Shown here piece by piece: positions 35,382-44,632 of a DNA stretch of 64,000 bases (position 1 is the first letter of the stretch; each line of letters starts with the position of its first letter). The notes under the pieces are model-generated. The model was not told where the DNA came from, searched no databases, and saw only the letters and a program-made list of their open reading frames with translations. The translations under genes were made by a program, and so were the position numbers. The stretch spans positions 62,001 to 126,000 of the forward strand of contig NZ_JAIWNC010000023.1 in assembly GCF_020216025.1 (NCBI RefSeq), written 5' to 3'. This stretch comes from Jidongwangia harbinensis (GTDB taxonomy: Bacteria; Actinomycetota; Actinomycetes; Mycobacteriales; Micromonosporaceae).

Positions 35382-37982
35382 TCATGCCCGTTCTGCCCAG
35401 TAGGCCAGGTTGCCGCGGGCCTTGAGCGTTTCCAAGCTTTCCGCACCGAATACGCGTTGTAGGACGGGTAGCAGATCGGCGAGCTGATCACGGGCTCCCG
35501 CCGGGTCGCCGGAGCGTCCGATCCATCTGGCTAGATCGGACCTGGCAATCAGGGTGGCGCGATGACCGACGCCGAAGACGCGTTGCAGGACGGGCAACAG
35601 TTCGGCGAGCTGGTCACGGGCTGCTGCCGGGTTCCCCGCCCATCCAGTCCAGTAGGCCAGGTGCACACGGGTCTTCACCGTCTCTGGGTGTTCGGGACCG
35701 AGAACCTCGCCGAATCGCGGTACGAGCTCAGTCAACTGATCGCGGGCGGCGACCGGGTCACCGATCCGGCCGGTCCAGTAGGCGAGATCGGATCGAACCT
35801 GGAGGGTCTCGCGGTGCGAAGGGCCGAGCGCATCTCGCATGATCGATATTAGGCTGCTGAGCTGGTTGTGTGCGCTCGCTGGGTCGCCGGCCTTGCCGGT
35901 CCAACGGATCGTTTGGGCCTCGTGTACCAGAGTGGTGTGGCTCTTCCTTCCGAAGACCTCCCGCCTTAGCGGGACTAGGGCAAGGTGCAGGTCACGGGCT
36001 CCTGCGGCGTCACCTGCCTCGCCGACGAATCTCGCGTGGGTGCTTCTTATGCCGATCAGCTCATAGTCGGTCTTCTTCAACACCCGTTCGGCGGTACGGA
36101 GCAGCGCGATGAGGGAGTCGCGTGCCGCTACGACGTCGCCGGCTTCGCCGGTGAACCACGCCAAGTTCGACCGATAGAGCAGAGTCTCTGGGTGTTCGGG
36201 GCCGAGGACGTGTTCTGCGATGGGAATCAGTGCAGCGTACTGATCTCGAGCGGAGACGATATCGCCAGCTCCTCCGGTAAAAGACGCCAGGTCAGCGCTG
36301 GCGGTGACGATCACAGCCGGGTGGCTATCGCTGAGAGTCCGGGTCGCAATGGATCGGATCATCTCGGCTTGCTCGACCGCTGCGGGATGCTGACCGAGGG
36401 CCGCCACGTAGCGGCTGACCTCGCTCGCTATTTCCGCTACAACGGCGATCGTCTCCCGGTCTTCCGGACCGGGTGATTCTGCGGCGCGAGCCAGCACCTG
36501 GATCGGATGCGGTGAGATGAGACGGTAGAAGGGCCAGTTCGCGGTATCGAACTGGTTCTCATGTTCTTTCACCGCGCGTTCGAGCAGGCGGGCTGCGAGT
36601 GCTAGGGCGGCCCGGGTCTGCCCGGTCCTGGTGAGGTGGTACAGGCTCGCATCGCGGACCAACGGGTGCAGGCGCCATGTCGGCGGTGTCTGCGTTTCGG
36701 GTTCAGCAGGGTTGACGTCGAGTAGGCCGAGCCTGATCAGACCATCGCGGCTCTCGTCGAGACGTCTGGGGTTCAGCCCGGGGAAGAGCTCGGATCCTGC
36801 CATGACAGCAGCGTCGAGGAGATTTTGAAAAGGGATGGGCGCGTCGGCGAACACCGACAGCAAGCGTAGGAGGTTCCGCGCATCAGGAAGGCTTCTGCCG
36901 CGTTCGAGGTAGGTGAGCGACAGTTCCCAGGTCTGGGCGATGACTTCGCGCGCCTGCCTGTCGGCCAGGTGATGTCGTGTGTCGGGGAACACGGCGTAGG
37001 TGCCAGCGGAGTCGAGCGCGGCGTGGAAGCCGGCGAAGGTCTTGACCTGACCGGGCAGCAGATCCTCGTCCTTGGTCTGACCTAAATAGTGGCCGGCGAG
37101 GCGAAGAGCAAGCGGGAGTCCGCCGAGCCTGTCTGCGAGTGCGCGGGCCTCCTCGTGAGTCCCGGGGGTGGTGCCGGCGAGGTCGAGCAGGACCTGCGCG
37201 CTGTCCGAGGTCGACAGCATGCCGACGTGCTGTAGCTCGCACCACGTCCCCCACTCGTCGCTGTCGCTGTCCCGGCTGGTCACGATGATCGCGCCGTGTG
37301 AGATGTTGACAGGGCGGATCCAGCCCTGCTTCTGGCTGACGGTCTGTCCCTCGGGGACCAGCATGGTGGGGTCGTCGGCGTTGTCGACGATCAGCAGCCA
37401 CGATTTTGAGTACGCCGCGATGAGACGCCAGAGCACGTCGGGTCCCCGATTCCAGCCCTCGGCCAGCTCGTAAGCCGTCGCGTTAAGCCTTTCGGCGACC
37501 TGCCGCATACCGGCGTTGAGCTCTGTTGGGCCGGCGGCGGAGACGAACCAGACAACTACACCTTCGGCTTCGAGGATCTGCCCGACGTGCCGGGCGATGG
37601 TGGTCTTGCCCGCGCCACCCATGCCATGCAGGACCCGAACTCTCTTCGTGTTCGTGGCGTGCCGGTCGAACAACCCGATGAGCTCAGCGATCAGGGTGTC
37701 GCGGCCGCGGATCTGCTCGCCGTCGGCGAGGCCGGGGACCTCCAGCGAAATTCGCGGCCACAGGCTCGGGGCATGCCCGGCACCATGGCCGGTCAGCGGG
37801 CCTCGGTACTTCCAAGCCAGGTATAGCGCCGCGATCCCGGACGTGCCACCGATGACGCTGAATACCTTGTCCATGCCGTTCAACAGATTCGCCTCGGCGA
37901 AAAACCAGGCCGACAGGAACGAGACCGTGGTGGTGAGCACCAACGCGACGAGCGCCAGCACGGTACGGCCCCGCGCGTTCAT
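35382..37982 (-). CDS. Membrane-anchored NB-ARC/TPR STAND NTPase
   Basis: An 866-residue protein from ATG 37982. Longer readings to 38201 are Arg/Pro-rich and overlap a Tn3 remnant. Two membrane helices open it (TVLALVALVLTTTVSFLSAW; VIGGTSGIAALYLAW). The NB-ARC core has IRGRDTLIAEL, P-loop GMGGAGKTT near 119, Walker B WLLIVDNADDP and GAIIVTSRDSD, with the GLPLAL helix. Residues about 600-866 are TPR-like units of 42 residues, for example LAYWTGRIGDPVAARDQL and then VLGPEHPETVK. Membrane tethering next to another STAND system suggests an envelope-directed effect, but no effector domain is visible. Confidence 0.9.
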   Translation of the reverse strand: MNARGRTVLALVALVLTTTVSFLSAWFFAEANLLNGMDKVFSVIGGTSGIAALYLAWKYRGPLTGHGAGHAPSLWPRISLEVPGLADGEQIRGRDTLIAELIGLFDRHATNTKRVRVLHGMGGAGKTTIARHVGQILEAEGVVVWFVSAAGPTELNAGMRQVAERLNATAYELAEGWNRGPDVLWRLIAAYSKSWLLIVDNADDPTMLVPEGQTVSQKQGWIRPVNISHGAIIVTSRDSDSDEWGTWCELQHVGMLSTSDSAQVLLDLAGTTPGTHEEARALADRLGGLPLALRLAGHYLGQTKDEDLLPGQVKTFAGFHAALDSAGTYAVFPDTRHHLADRQAREVIAQTWELSLTYLERGRSLPDARNLLRLLSVFADAPIPFQNLLDAAVMAGSELFPGLNPRRLDESRDGLIRLGLLDVNPAEPETQTPPTWRLHPLVRDASLYHLTRTGQTRAALALAARLLERAVKEHENQFDTANWPFYRLISPHPIQVLARAAESPGPEDRETIAVVAEIASEVSRYVAALGQHPAAVEQAEMIRSIATRTLSDSHPAVIVTASADLASFTGGAGDIVSARDQYAALIPIAEHVLGPEHPETLLYRSNLAWFTGEAGDVVAARDSLIALLRTAERVLKKTDYELIGIRSTHARFVGEAGDAAGARDLHLALVPLRREVFGRKSHTTLVHEAQTIRWTGKAGDPASAHNQLSSLISIMRDALGPSHRETLQVRSDLAYWTGRIGDPVAARDQLTELVPRFGEVLGPEHPETVKTRVHLAYWTGWAGNPAAARDQLAELLPVLQRVFGVGHRATLIARSDLARWIGRSGDPAGARDQLADLLPVLQRVFGAESLETLKARGNLAYWAERA

Positions 37983-38239
37983 ACGCCGCCAGCCGGCGCA
38001 TGCGGGACCGGGACTGGTATCGCTGATGGTCCGCTGCCCTGGTCGTAGTCGAGGCGTTTGTCCAGGTCGAGTTCGAACCTGCCGTGCAGCGCCACGTTGG
38101 ACCAGAACACCGGGGTCAACCCGCGCAGATCGTGGTCGGTGAGCCGGCTTGGCGGATGCAACTTCACCAGCTGCTCCTGGTCGGCGTCGACCACCGTCCA
38201 CGACGCGATCAGATCATCGAGGTCCCACTCACGGCGCAC
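37979..38239 (-). pseudogene. Tn3-family TnpA remnant with internal deletion
   Basis: The reading from GTG 38239 begins like a Tn3 transposase of the DUF4158 type (VRREWDLDDLIASWTVVDAD). About 30 residues later it jumps to a C-terminal end typical of such proteins (LTDHDLRGLTPVFWSNVALH, then GRFELDLDKRLD). Roughly 900 residues in between are missing. No terminal repeats were found. This is a scar of a past Tn3 element. Confidence 0.55.
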
Positions 38240-38289
38240 CGCAACACTTTGGCAGACAGCGACGTGCGCCGATAAGCCCCGTCCGGGCA

Positions 38290-38982
38290 CGACCACTACT
38301 TCGTTACCGCGTCGACGGCGCAGCGCGACGCGCTGCGCCGTCGAACGCCGCAGGCCCTGGCCGGGTGGCAGCACCGCCACATCCACCAGCAGATCCGCAA
38401 CCGCGCCCACGAGCTGGACCCCACTCACCCGGTGCTGAACCCCGACTTGATGTCCCTGTACCCGGACAGCCGCCAGCCCCCGCGCGAGGACCTCGGCCGG
38501 CTGCGCACCTTCGCCTGGATCGAGGCGAACGCAGTTGTAGGCGGCGGCGTCACACGGTGGAACGACTTCGACCATCACCGACCCGACACGTTGCCGTGGA
38601 TCGTCCAGCACGTGCTCAACGCCGCCGACCCCCTGCAGGCCGCGTTCTCCACGCCCAAGCCGACGACACACACAAATGGGCCGACCTCGAACACATCCCC
38701 GGGCCGGCCGGGCCGATCTACCGGGTGGTGTCCGCCGGGCGGCACCGCACCCACGCCATGCGCATCCTCGGCGTGCCGTTGATGGTCGCCGAAATCGGCG
38801 TCAGCGCGCTGCCCGTGCTCGTTGAGCAGTCCGAACTCCACGAACCCGGGTACCCCGACTACCCCGCCGAGGCGATCTGGCGTGGCCTCATCGGCCGCGG
38901 GCTGCTCGACGGCGACATCGTGCGCGGGTACCACGGCCCGGCACTGCAGCCATACCGGGTGGCCGCGCCGTGGCTGCTACTC
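38290..38982 (+). pseudogene. Unknown gene, frameshifted and cut by an IS5 remnant
   Basis: A protein-like reading in one frame (RHIHQQIRNRAHELDPTHPV; LGRLRTFAWIEANAVVGGG; TLPWIVQHVLNAADPLQAAF) shifts near 38655 into a second frame (HKWADLEHIPGPAGPIYRVV; ILGVPLMVAEIGVSALPVLV; YRVAAPWLLLSSVAL). It ends where IS5 sequence begins at about 38983. The family is not recognised. It lies between Tn3, IS5 and TnsA-like remnants, so it may have belonged to a transposon. Confidence 0.5.
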
Positions 38983-39726
38983 AGCTCGGTGGCGCTTGAG
39001 TCGGTTGATGCCGCATTCCACGGCGTGGCGTTGTTGGTAGATCTGCGGGGGAAGGCCGGTGGCCGGCCGCCCTTCGACCCGAGCTTGCGCCGGTTGGCGT
39101 CCTGGTCAGCCTTGCTGGGGATGGTCGCCTTGATCCCGCGTCGGCGCAGGTAGCGCCGGTTCACCCGCGACGTGTACGCCTTGTCGGCCAACGCCCGGTC
39201 CGGCCTGGTGCGTGGCCGCCCGACCGGGCGGGGCACCCGGATGCCCTCCATCACCGCAATGAACTGCGGGCTGTCACCTCGCTGCCCGCCCGTCAGCACG
39301 ATCGACAGCGGCTTCTGCCTTTGCTCGCAGCTCAGATGCAGTTTCGTGGTCTGCCCGCCCTGCGATCGACCCAACGCATGATCAGCACGCTCGACCGTCA
39401 CACCGCCCGGTGGTTCAGCCTGCAGATCCCCCTTTACGCGCACCGCTGCATGCTGATGCGCCCGCGCCACGGTTGAGTCGACCGACACGTCCCACACGAT
39501 CCGGCCGGCCGCATCGGTTATCGCCTGCAACGCGGTCAGGATCCATGCCCAGGTCCCGTCACGCTGCCACCGTCGGAACAACGCATACGCCGCCGCCCAC
39601 GATCCATAGCAGTCCGGGATGTCCCGCCATGGCGTTCCCGCCCGGACCCGCCACCGGATCCCGTCGATGAGCTGCCGTTTCGTCCAGGTCGGCGGACGAC
39701 CCGGTCGACGGGGCCCGGGCAGCAAC
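38983..39726 (-). pseudogene. IS5-family transposase, truncated at both ends
   Basis: The centre is typical (RPPTWTKRQLIDGIRWRVRA; WDVSVDSTVARAHQHAA; GRSQGGQTTKLHLSCEQ; ADKAYTSRVNRRYLRRRGI). The start before LLPGPRRPGRPP is replaced by unrelated sequence. Near the 3' end a one-base shift leads into QRHAVECGINRLKRHRA, and then the copy is cut off about 25 residues early, at 38983. It is unrelated in subgroup to the intact IS at 9558-10918. Confidence 0.85.
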
Positions 39727-40059
39727 ACGGCACCCGCCTGGCGTACGAAGGCCAGGTCAGGGTCGTCGCCGCCGGATACGGGGGCGAGGATGACGTGCCA
39801 GAGCAGGCCGGCGAAGCGGTCACCGCGATGGACCGGCGCGTCACCACCGGCGTGGTCACCCTGCCGCGCCGCAGGGTGCACGTACCGGATCCCGTCGACC
39901 ACGAACAGCGAGGGCCACCACTGGCTCAGGCATCCCGGGTCGGAGTGTGGTTCCGCCGTGCGCCGGGTGCTGCACCAGGTGACCACTCCGTTCTCCTACC
40001 TGCGCATGATGGAAGATGGACTGGAAGCGGCAGGCCGCGATGCTCGAAGGCGCCGCCGT

Positions 40060-40400
40060 GCGCCTCGAACACCACCCGCGGCCAGGCCTAACCTCAGCCA
40101 CCATCGGCACCAGCAGCCGAACCGCCGGTTTCACATTGACCACCGTCACCGCCCCGTCCGCCGAGGCGAACAGGAAGCCAGCAACAGCCGCTCCAGCTCC
40201 AACCGGCTCTCGTAGACCACATGATCAGCGACCGTCGCCGCCCAGTAGCAGCCCGGCAGATACGGCTGCCCGCGATGCGACCGCCACCGCCGCCACGGCA
40301 CTGACCCTGCGAAACGCGCCAGCCGCAACTGCTCGACCGGCACCACCACAACCCCGGAATCCGAGCGAATCTGCACCTGCGCCCGAAACACGGCCGCGAC
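40060..40400 (-). pseudogene. TnsA-like transposase endonuclease remnant
   Basis: The minus-strand reading matches actinobacterial TnsA-like endonuclease subunits: VPVEQLRLARFAGSVPWRRW, RSHRGQPYLPGCYWAATVAD, HVVYESRLELERLLLAS, then after an internal loss DGAVTVVNVKPAVRL. In full-length relatives the central part carries further nuclease residues; here about 30-40 residues are missing and the frame shifts again after AEV. The ESRLELE segment with its acidic residues remains. No TnsB or TnsC was found. The bases 39727-40059 hold no gene I can name. Confidence 0.6.
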
Positions 40401-40682
40401 CGTTCCGCCCGGCACGCCGGGCACCCGCTGCGAGGCCAATCCGGCAGCCATCCACCCATGGCAATCCCACCACCCGCCCACGGCAGCCACGACACACCGA
40501 CACCATCAGGCGACAACCAGCAGAACCACACATACGGGCGACACCACCCTCCCCGCCAGCCCGGCCCGGCCGCGCAGAAAGGCGCCGCCACAACAGCCAC
40601 GAGCCGGGGTAACATCTGCCCGGCACGTCAGCACTTCGCGGGCCGTCACGGAAACGTCGAAGCGAATGAGAAAGGCGCACGA

Positions 40683-41060
40683 GTGAGCGAAGATAAACAA
40701 CTTTCGCGACGCCATTTCCCGTGCGACGAATGCCCTATACGCGCCGATAACTGCGACAACCCCAAGGCCAAATTCCCGGCCGACCGGTGGGACGAGCTGA
40801 GCGTGACCGTCCGCGATCCGGAAACCCGGCACGAACCGCCCATCGGTGAAATCCTTTTCGGCTGCCACAAAGGCGCACCCAGCAGCAACGCAGACCTCGC
40901 CTGCGCCGGCTGGCTCGCCCAGTTCGGCACCGACCACCTTGGAGTACGCCTCGCCGTCGTCGACCGCCGCCTGCCGCCAGACGCCCTGGCACCTGGCTCC
41001 AACTGGCCGCCACTGCACCAGACCTGGGACGACGTCGTACGCGCCCAAACCACCGAGTGA
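40683..41060 (+). CDS. DUF6283-like small Cys protein
   Basis: A 125-residue protein. The GTG at 40683 is chosen because reading before it is Arg/Pro-rich. It has the CPIR-type motif FPCDECPIRADNCDNP, a helix FPADRWDELSVTV, then FGCHKGAPSS and ACAGWLAQFG. The spaced Cys and CH residues suggest metal binding. This matches what I recall of DUF6283, common in actinophages and mobile elements. The function is unknown. It faces the NlpC/P60 gene tail to tail. Confidence 0.75.
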   Translation: MSEDKQLSRRHFPCDECPIRADNCDNPKAKFPADRWDELSVTVRDPETRHEPPIGEILFGCHKGAPSSNADLACAGWLAQFGTDHLGVRLAVVDRRLPPDALAPGSNWPPLHQTWDDVVRAQTTE

Positions 41061-41103
41061 ACCCGGCGACACAATCCCATACCCGTAACCGATTTCCGGA
41101 ACA

Positions 41104-42132
41104 TCAGTCCCCCAACCGGTACGGCGACATGCGGTACGAGCCGAAATACGGATACGGAATTTTCCTGAAATGCGTACCGCCGCCACCGGACTGTTCATAG
41201 CCGTAATAGCTGCCTATCGACGCGTCGACCCAGCCCGCGAACAACACTACATGGCCACGCAAGTCGGTGTCCGGATTGATCATCAGATCACCCGGCCGTA
41301 GATCTGACTTCCCGATCATCATCGACCGCTGCGCCAGCTCAACCGTGCTCAGCCCCGGCCCTCGCAGACCCAGCGCCATCGACACGTAACCCGAACAGTC
41401 CCGCCGATACCCATGGAAAAGATCGCCGGGAACATTACTCGACAGATAAGGCACCGGTCCGCCCCGCCATGCGGTCAACCACGACCGCGCCCGGTCGAAC
41501 ACTGCGCTAGCCTCGACACAGGACCCACCAGAGCCGTCCGGCGAAGCCACGACCTCAGCGCAAATGCTCACGCATTGCTCACGATCGACTGGAATTGCTC
41601 GCGGATCCCCGGAAACTACAGCGGTGACGATCGCGGTCGCGTCCGGCTCATGCTTGGCGTACGCGTCAGGGTAGGCACTGATCTGCACGGCCTGAGCGGC
41701 CACTGTCAGCGGCAGGGTCTGCCAGTTGGCGACGGTGAGCAGCTTGTCGTAGAACCTGCCCGCGGCGTACTCGGGGTTCATGATCCGCGCCGGTCTCCCC
41801 CATCCCGCACTGGGGCGCTGCTGGAACAGTCCGAGGCTGTCGTGGTCGTTGTCCTTGCCAAGATTGCCGAGGTTGCGCAGGTTCGATTCCTGCATCGCGG
41901 TGGCCACAGCGATGACCTGCCCGCGCGGGGCAATGCCGCGGCGGGCGCCGACTCCGACGATGATGGCGGCGTTGTGCATCTGATCGGCGTCGTAGCCGCT
42001 GGTCGAACCGGGCAGCGCCGGCAGCATCATGCACGGGGATGCGAAGCCGCCGATGCCGGCGATGGCGGCCACGCAGACGAACGCGACGCCCAGCACGCAG
42101 GCGGTGATGATGGCGAGCACGCGGCCGGTCAT
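41104..42132 (-). CDS. Membrane-bound NlpC/P60 wall hydrolase of the transfer module
   Basis: A 342-residue protein from ATG 42132. An N-terminal hydrophobic helix (VLAIITACVLGVAFVCVAA) anchors it outside the membrane. A transglycosylase-like segment follows (GQVIAVATAMQESNLRNLGN, then DSLGLFQQRPSAGWG). The C-terminal NlpC/P60 domain has the active Cys in YRRDCSGYVSM and the His in GHVVLFAGW. Such two-domain enzymes open the peptidoglycan for conjugation machinery in Gram-positive elements (VirB1-like role). It lies at the far end of the minus-strand transfer gene array. Confidence 0.9.
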   Translation of the reverse strand: MTGRVLAIITACVLGVAFVCVAAIAGIGGFASPCMMLPALPGSTSGYDADQMHNAAIIVGVGARRGIAPRGQVIAVATAMQESNLRNLGNLGKDNDHDSLGLFQQRPSAGWGRPARIMNPEYAAGRFYDKLLTVANWQTLPLTVAAQAVQISAYPDAYAKHEPDATAIVTAVVSGDPRAIPVDREQCVSICAEVVASPDGSGGSCVEASAVFDRARSWLTAWRGGPVPYLSSNVPGDLFHGYRRDCSGYVSMALGLRGPGLSTVELAQRSMMIGKSDLRPGDLMINPDTDLRGHVVLFAGWVDASIGSYYGYEQSGGGGTHFRKIPYPYFGSYRMSPYRLGD

Positions 42133-42266
42133 GATCGGCTCCGGGAGGCGTTGGTGTGCATAGGTCTGCCCTTCTGGATGGGTCCCGGACACAAGCCGGC
42201 AACCATCCCGGGCAGGCCGTGGCACGGGCGGCGGCGTACTGCCGATCGCCCGCGCCACGGCGGTTC

Positions 42267-43367
42267 TCAGGACGGTGCCGGCAGTGGCGTGTGGCCGTTG
42301 CTGGAGGCGAGAGCGGCGATGCGGGCGACTGGCGTTTCGGGCGAGTCGAGTAGCCCGGCGAGGCCGGCATCACGGATGCGCTGGACGGTGCGTGAGGACA
42401 CGTCGAACCGGGCGGCGATGTCCTGATTCGATGCGCCGTCGTCGTCGGTCATGGCCTGCCAGATCTCGCGCCAGCGGTCATAGACGGACTGCTGGGTGGG
42501 GATCTGGCGCAAGACGGCCGTGCTCGGTGGGCGGCTGGTGTCGACCAGCCCGGCGCCGATGCGATGCGCGGCCTGGGTCGGCGCCGGCTGCGCGGCGTCG
42601 GGTGGCTGGATCTCGGCGGCGATCGCAGCCGCCCAGCCGATGGTGTCGATCATGGCCATGAGGGCGTCCGCGATGTCGTCTACCGGTGTGGTGGTCGCGG
42701 CGATCGAGGCAAGCACCGGGTCGGTGTCGTGCCGGGAGCGGATCTTCGCTTCGATGTGGCTGGCCAGCGCGGCCCGGCGGGCTTCGGTGCGCAGCTGGAC
42801 GCGGGCCTCAGCGAGGGACTCGTGCAGGCTGCAGCCGAACTGCACGGCCAGGCTCTTGGCGCGACGGGTGACGGCCGGCTCTCGCCACCACTGCAGCAGT
42901 CCGTAGGCCGGCGGGGTGGCCGACAACTTGCCGGCGACGCGCAGCGCGTCGCGGCGGCGGGCCGAGGAGTGCAGCAGCCACACGCAGTAGGCGAAGATGC
43001 CCAGCCCGCCGAACACCGTGGCGAGATACGGCGAGCCGGCGTGGCCGACGACGTTGATGCCGACCGCCAGGGTGACCGAGCCCGCCGACAGGATGCGCCA
43101 GCCGTAGGCGTTCTCGCCGAGGCGTTGGCGGGTGTCGGCGAAGCCTGAGCAGACGACGCCGCCGAGGTCAATGACGACGGCGAACGGCAGCGCCAGGATG
43201 GCGCGCAGCCACAGCGGCATGGTGTCGGACCACGGCGGCGTCTCGACGCCGACCCAGACCTGGCCGATCGACGAGCCCAGCGCGGCGACGGCGTAGAACG
43301 CCCAGGCGGCGTGCTCGGCGGCGCGGCCGAGAGCCTGGTCGCTGCGGGCGGAGGTCATTGGGCCCAT
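42267..43367 (-). CDS. SpdB/DUF2637-like membrane protein with HTH tail
   Basis: A 366-residue protein. ATG 43367 is fixed by GGAGG eight bases upstream. Residues about 10-150 hold four membrane helices (AAWAFYAVAALGSSIGQVWV; LRAILALPFAVVIDLGGVV; AGSVTLAVGINVVGHAG; VFGGLGIFAYCVWLLHSS). After a helical middle, the C-terminus has a helix-turn-helix (SNQDIAARFDVSSRTVQRI). DUF2637/SpdB proteins take part in spreading of actinobacterial plasmids and elements inside mycelium. The DNA-binding tail would let it touch the transferred DNA or act as a regulator. Confidence 0.8.
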   Translation of the reverse strand: MGPMTSARSDQALGRAAEHAAWAFYAVAALGSSIGQVWVGVETPPWSDTMPLWLRAILALPFAVVIDLGGVVCSGFADTRQRLGENAYGWRILSAGSVTLAVGINVVGHAGSPYLATVFGGLGIFAYCVWLLHSSARRRDALRVAGKLSATPPAYGLLQWWREPAVTRRAKSLAVQFGCSLHESLAEARVQLRTEARRAALASHIEAKIRSRHDTDPVLASIAATTTPVDDIADALMAMIDTIGWAAAIAAEIQPPDAAQPAPTQAAHRIGAGLVDTSRPPSTAVLRQIPTQQSVYDRWREIWQAMTDDDGASNQDIAARFDVSSRTVQRIRDAGLAGLLDSPETPVARIAALASSNGHTPLPAPS

Positions 43368-43453
43368 GCGGCACCTCCGGTCGGGGTGCGGCGGGCGTTG
43401 GCGTTGTGGGACACGGGGTCCTCCTGCAAGGTGTGCAGGGCCCAGCGCCCCAT

Positions 43454-43494
43454 GCGGGACGCGGGGCCGAATCGGGTTCGGCTGTGCGTCCCGC
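43454..43494 (-). terminator. Nested hairpin between wHTH and SpdB-like genes
   Basis: Outer stem GCGGGACG (43454-43461) with CGTCCCGC (43487-43494); inner stem GCCGAA with TTCGGC (about 43466-43482). It lies in the 140-base gap between the stop at 43508 and the start at 43367. It is probably an attenuator or mRNA-processing structure in the long operon. Confidence 0.55.
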
Positions 43495-43507
43495 GGGTGG
43501 TGCGGGA

Positions 43508-43726
43508 TCAGTTGCAGTGCTGGAAACGGGCCGGGTCGTCGCTGGTTTGGTTGACCTCGCCGGCCTCGGCCAGACGCAGCAGAATGCGCCGGATGGTGCC
43601 GTGCGAGTGGCCCAGCACCTTGGCCAGTTCCCACGGCGTGAACGCCAGATGCGGGTAGGTCCGCAGGTGCGCCAGGATCAGCGGCGTCAGTTGCCCGTAG
43701 GGCATGCGTTGCGGGTGGATGGACAT
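43508..43726 (-). CDS. Small winged-helix DNA-binding protein
   Basis: A 72-residue protein that is essentially one winged helix: LTPLILAHLRTYPHLAFTP, then WELAKVLGHSHGTIRRILLR and the wing AGEVNQTSDDPARFQHC. It resembles a minimal MarR/IclR-type domain. It probably regulates the transfer or accessory genes around it. It lies between the 195-residue unknown gene and the SpdB-like gene, all on the minus strand. Confidence 0.8.
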   Translation of the reverse strand: MSIHPQRMPYGQLTPLILAHLRTYPHLAFTPWELAKVLGHSHGTIRRILLRLAEAGEVNQTSDDPARFQHCN

Positions 43727-43922
43727 GGCGTCGTCCTCGTGTCAGACGCGGTCTCGTCGCGCGCCAGCGTTGGCAGCGCGCGTGGCGTCGCCGCGTCAGG
43801 GTCGCGAAAGCCGGAGCGTGCCGGCGTCAGATGCTGTCCTGTCGCGGTAGGTGGCCCGCGTTGATCATGTGACGCGGGGTCTGGCGCGTCAGGGTCTGGC
43901 CAGGCCGTCACGGTCGTCGGTC

Positions 43923-44510
43923 TCAGCTGCTGGCGAACCGGCAGGAGACGTCCTTGCCGTGGTGGCGGCCCTGGCACTCGATGTCGCCGAGCTGCCGATG
44001 CTGGTCGGCAACCTTGTGCCGCATGGTTTCCTCCAGCTCATCGATCTGCGGGCCGTGCAAGTGCTCGTAGTGGCTCTGGTTGTCGGCCATCTCGGCGGTG
44101 ACCGGGTGGCCGGGGAACGCGGCCAGCCACATGCGGAAGTACAAGCCCGCGCCCGCGCCGTGCATGGGGGCCAGCTGGCTGACCTTCGACAGCGCCAGGC
44201 AGATCTCGGCCGCGGTGGCCGGGCGCAGGTCCGCCCCGGCGGCCACCCGGTCCAGCAGTTCCCGGACGTGGCCTCGGTAGACGAACTCGGTACCCGTGCC
44301 CGGCCCGACGTGCCGCGGCGTCAGCACGCTGAAGGCGTGGTAGAGCACATCGGTCTGGCCAGGGTGGTGGCGGGCGGCCGCGGCGATCTCGGCTTCTGCC
44401 CATTCCATCACGGCGAACACGGAGCTCGTTTCCGTCTCGATAAGGGCGAACAGGGCGCCGGGATCGGACGTGGCGGACCGTTGGCCCGCGGAAGGTGTGG
44501 TGACGGTCAT
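43923..44510 (-). CDS. Hypothetical protein of the transfer module
   Basis: A 195-residue soluble protein, largely helical (ALFALIETETSSVFAVMEWA; AEIAAAARHHPGQTDVLYHA; ELLDRVAAGADLRPATAAEI; LFRMWLAAFPG-like centre). The C-terminus has CQGRHHGKDVSCRF, which might bind metal. No family is recognised. It belongs to the run of small accessory genes of the element. The gap 43727-43922 upstream of the wHTH gene contains short GC hairpins and no gene. Confidence 0.7.
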   Translation of the reverse strand: MTVTTPSAGQRSATSDPGALFALIETETSSVFAVMEWAEAEIAAAARHHPGQTDVLYHAFSVLTPRHVGPGTGTEFVYRGHVRELLDRVAAGADLRPATAAEICLALSKVSQLAPMHGAGAGLYFRMWLAAFPGHPVTAEMADNQSHYEHLHGPQIDELEETMRHKVADQHRQLGDIECQGRHHGKDVSCRFASS

Positions 44511-44559
44511 GCGATTCGCTCTCCATCCACTGTGGATGGCCTCGCCGGCCTATCGCCCG

Positions 44560-44591
44560 TCAAGGGCGACCGAAGTCGACGATGCCCTTGA
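44560..44591 (-). terminator. Hairpin before the 43923-44510 gene
   Basis: TCAAGGGC at 44560-44567 pairs with GCCCTTGA at 44584-44591 around a 16-base loop. It stands between the end of the broken gene at 44633 and the start at 44510. Confidence 0.45.
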
Positions 44592-44632
44592 GGGGTCTTG
44601 GCTTCTAGCGGTTACGGCTGACGCCGCAGGTG

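Noticed and set aside
37983..38201. N-terminal extension of the membrane NB-ARC protein
   Set aside because: The extra 73 residues are Arg/Pro-rich and overlap the Tn3 remnant. The start at 37982 directly precedes the membrane helices.
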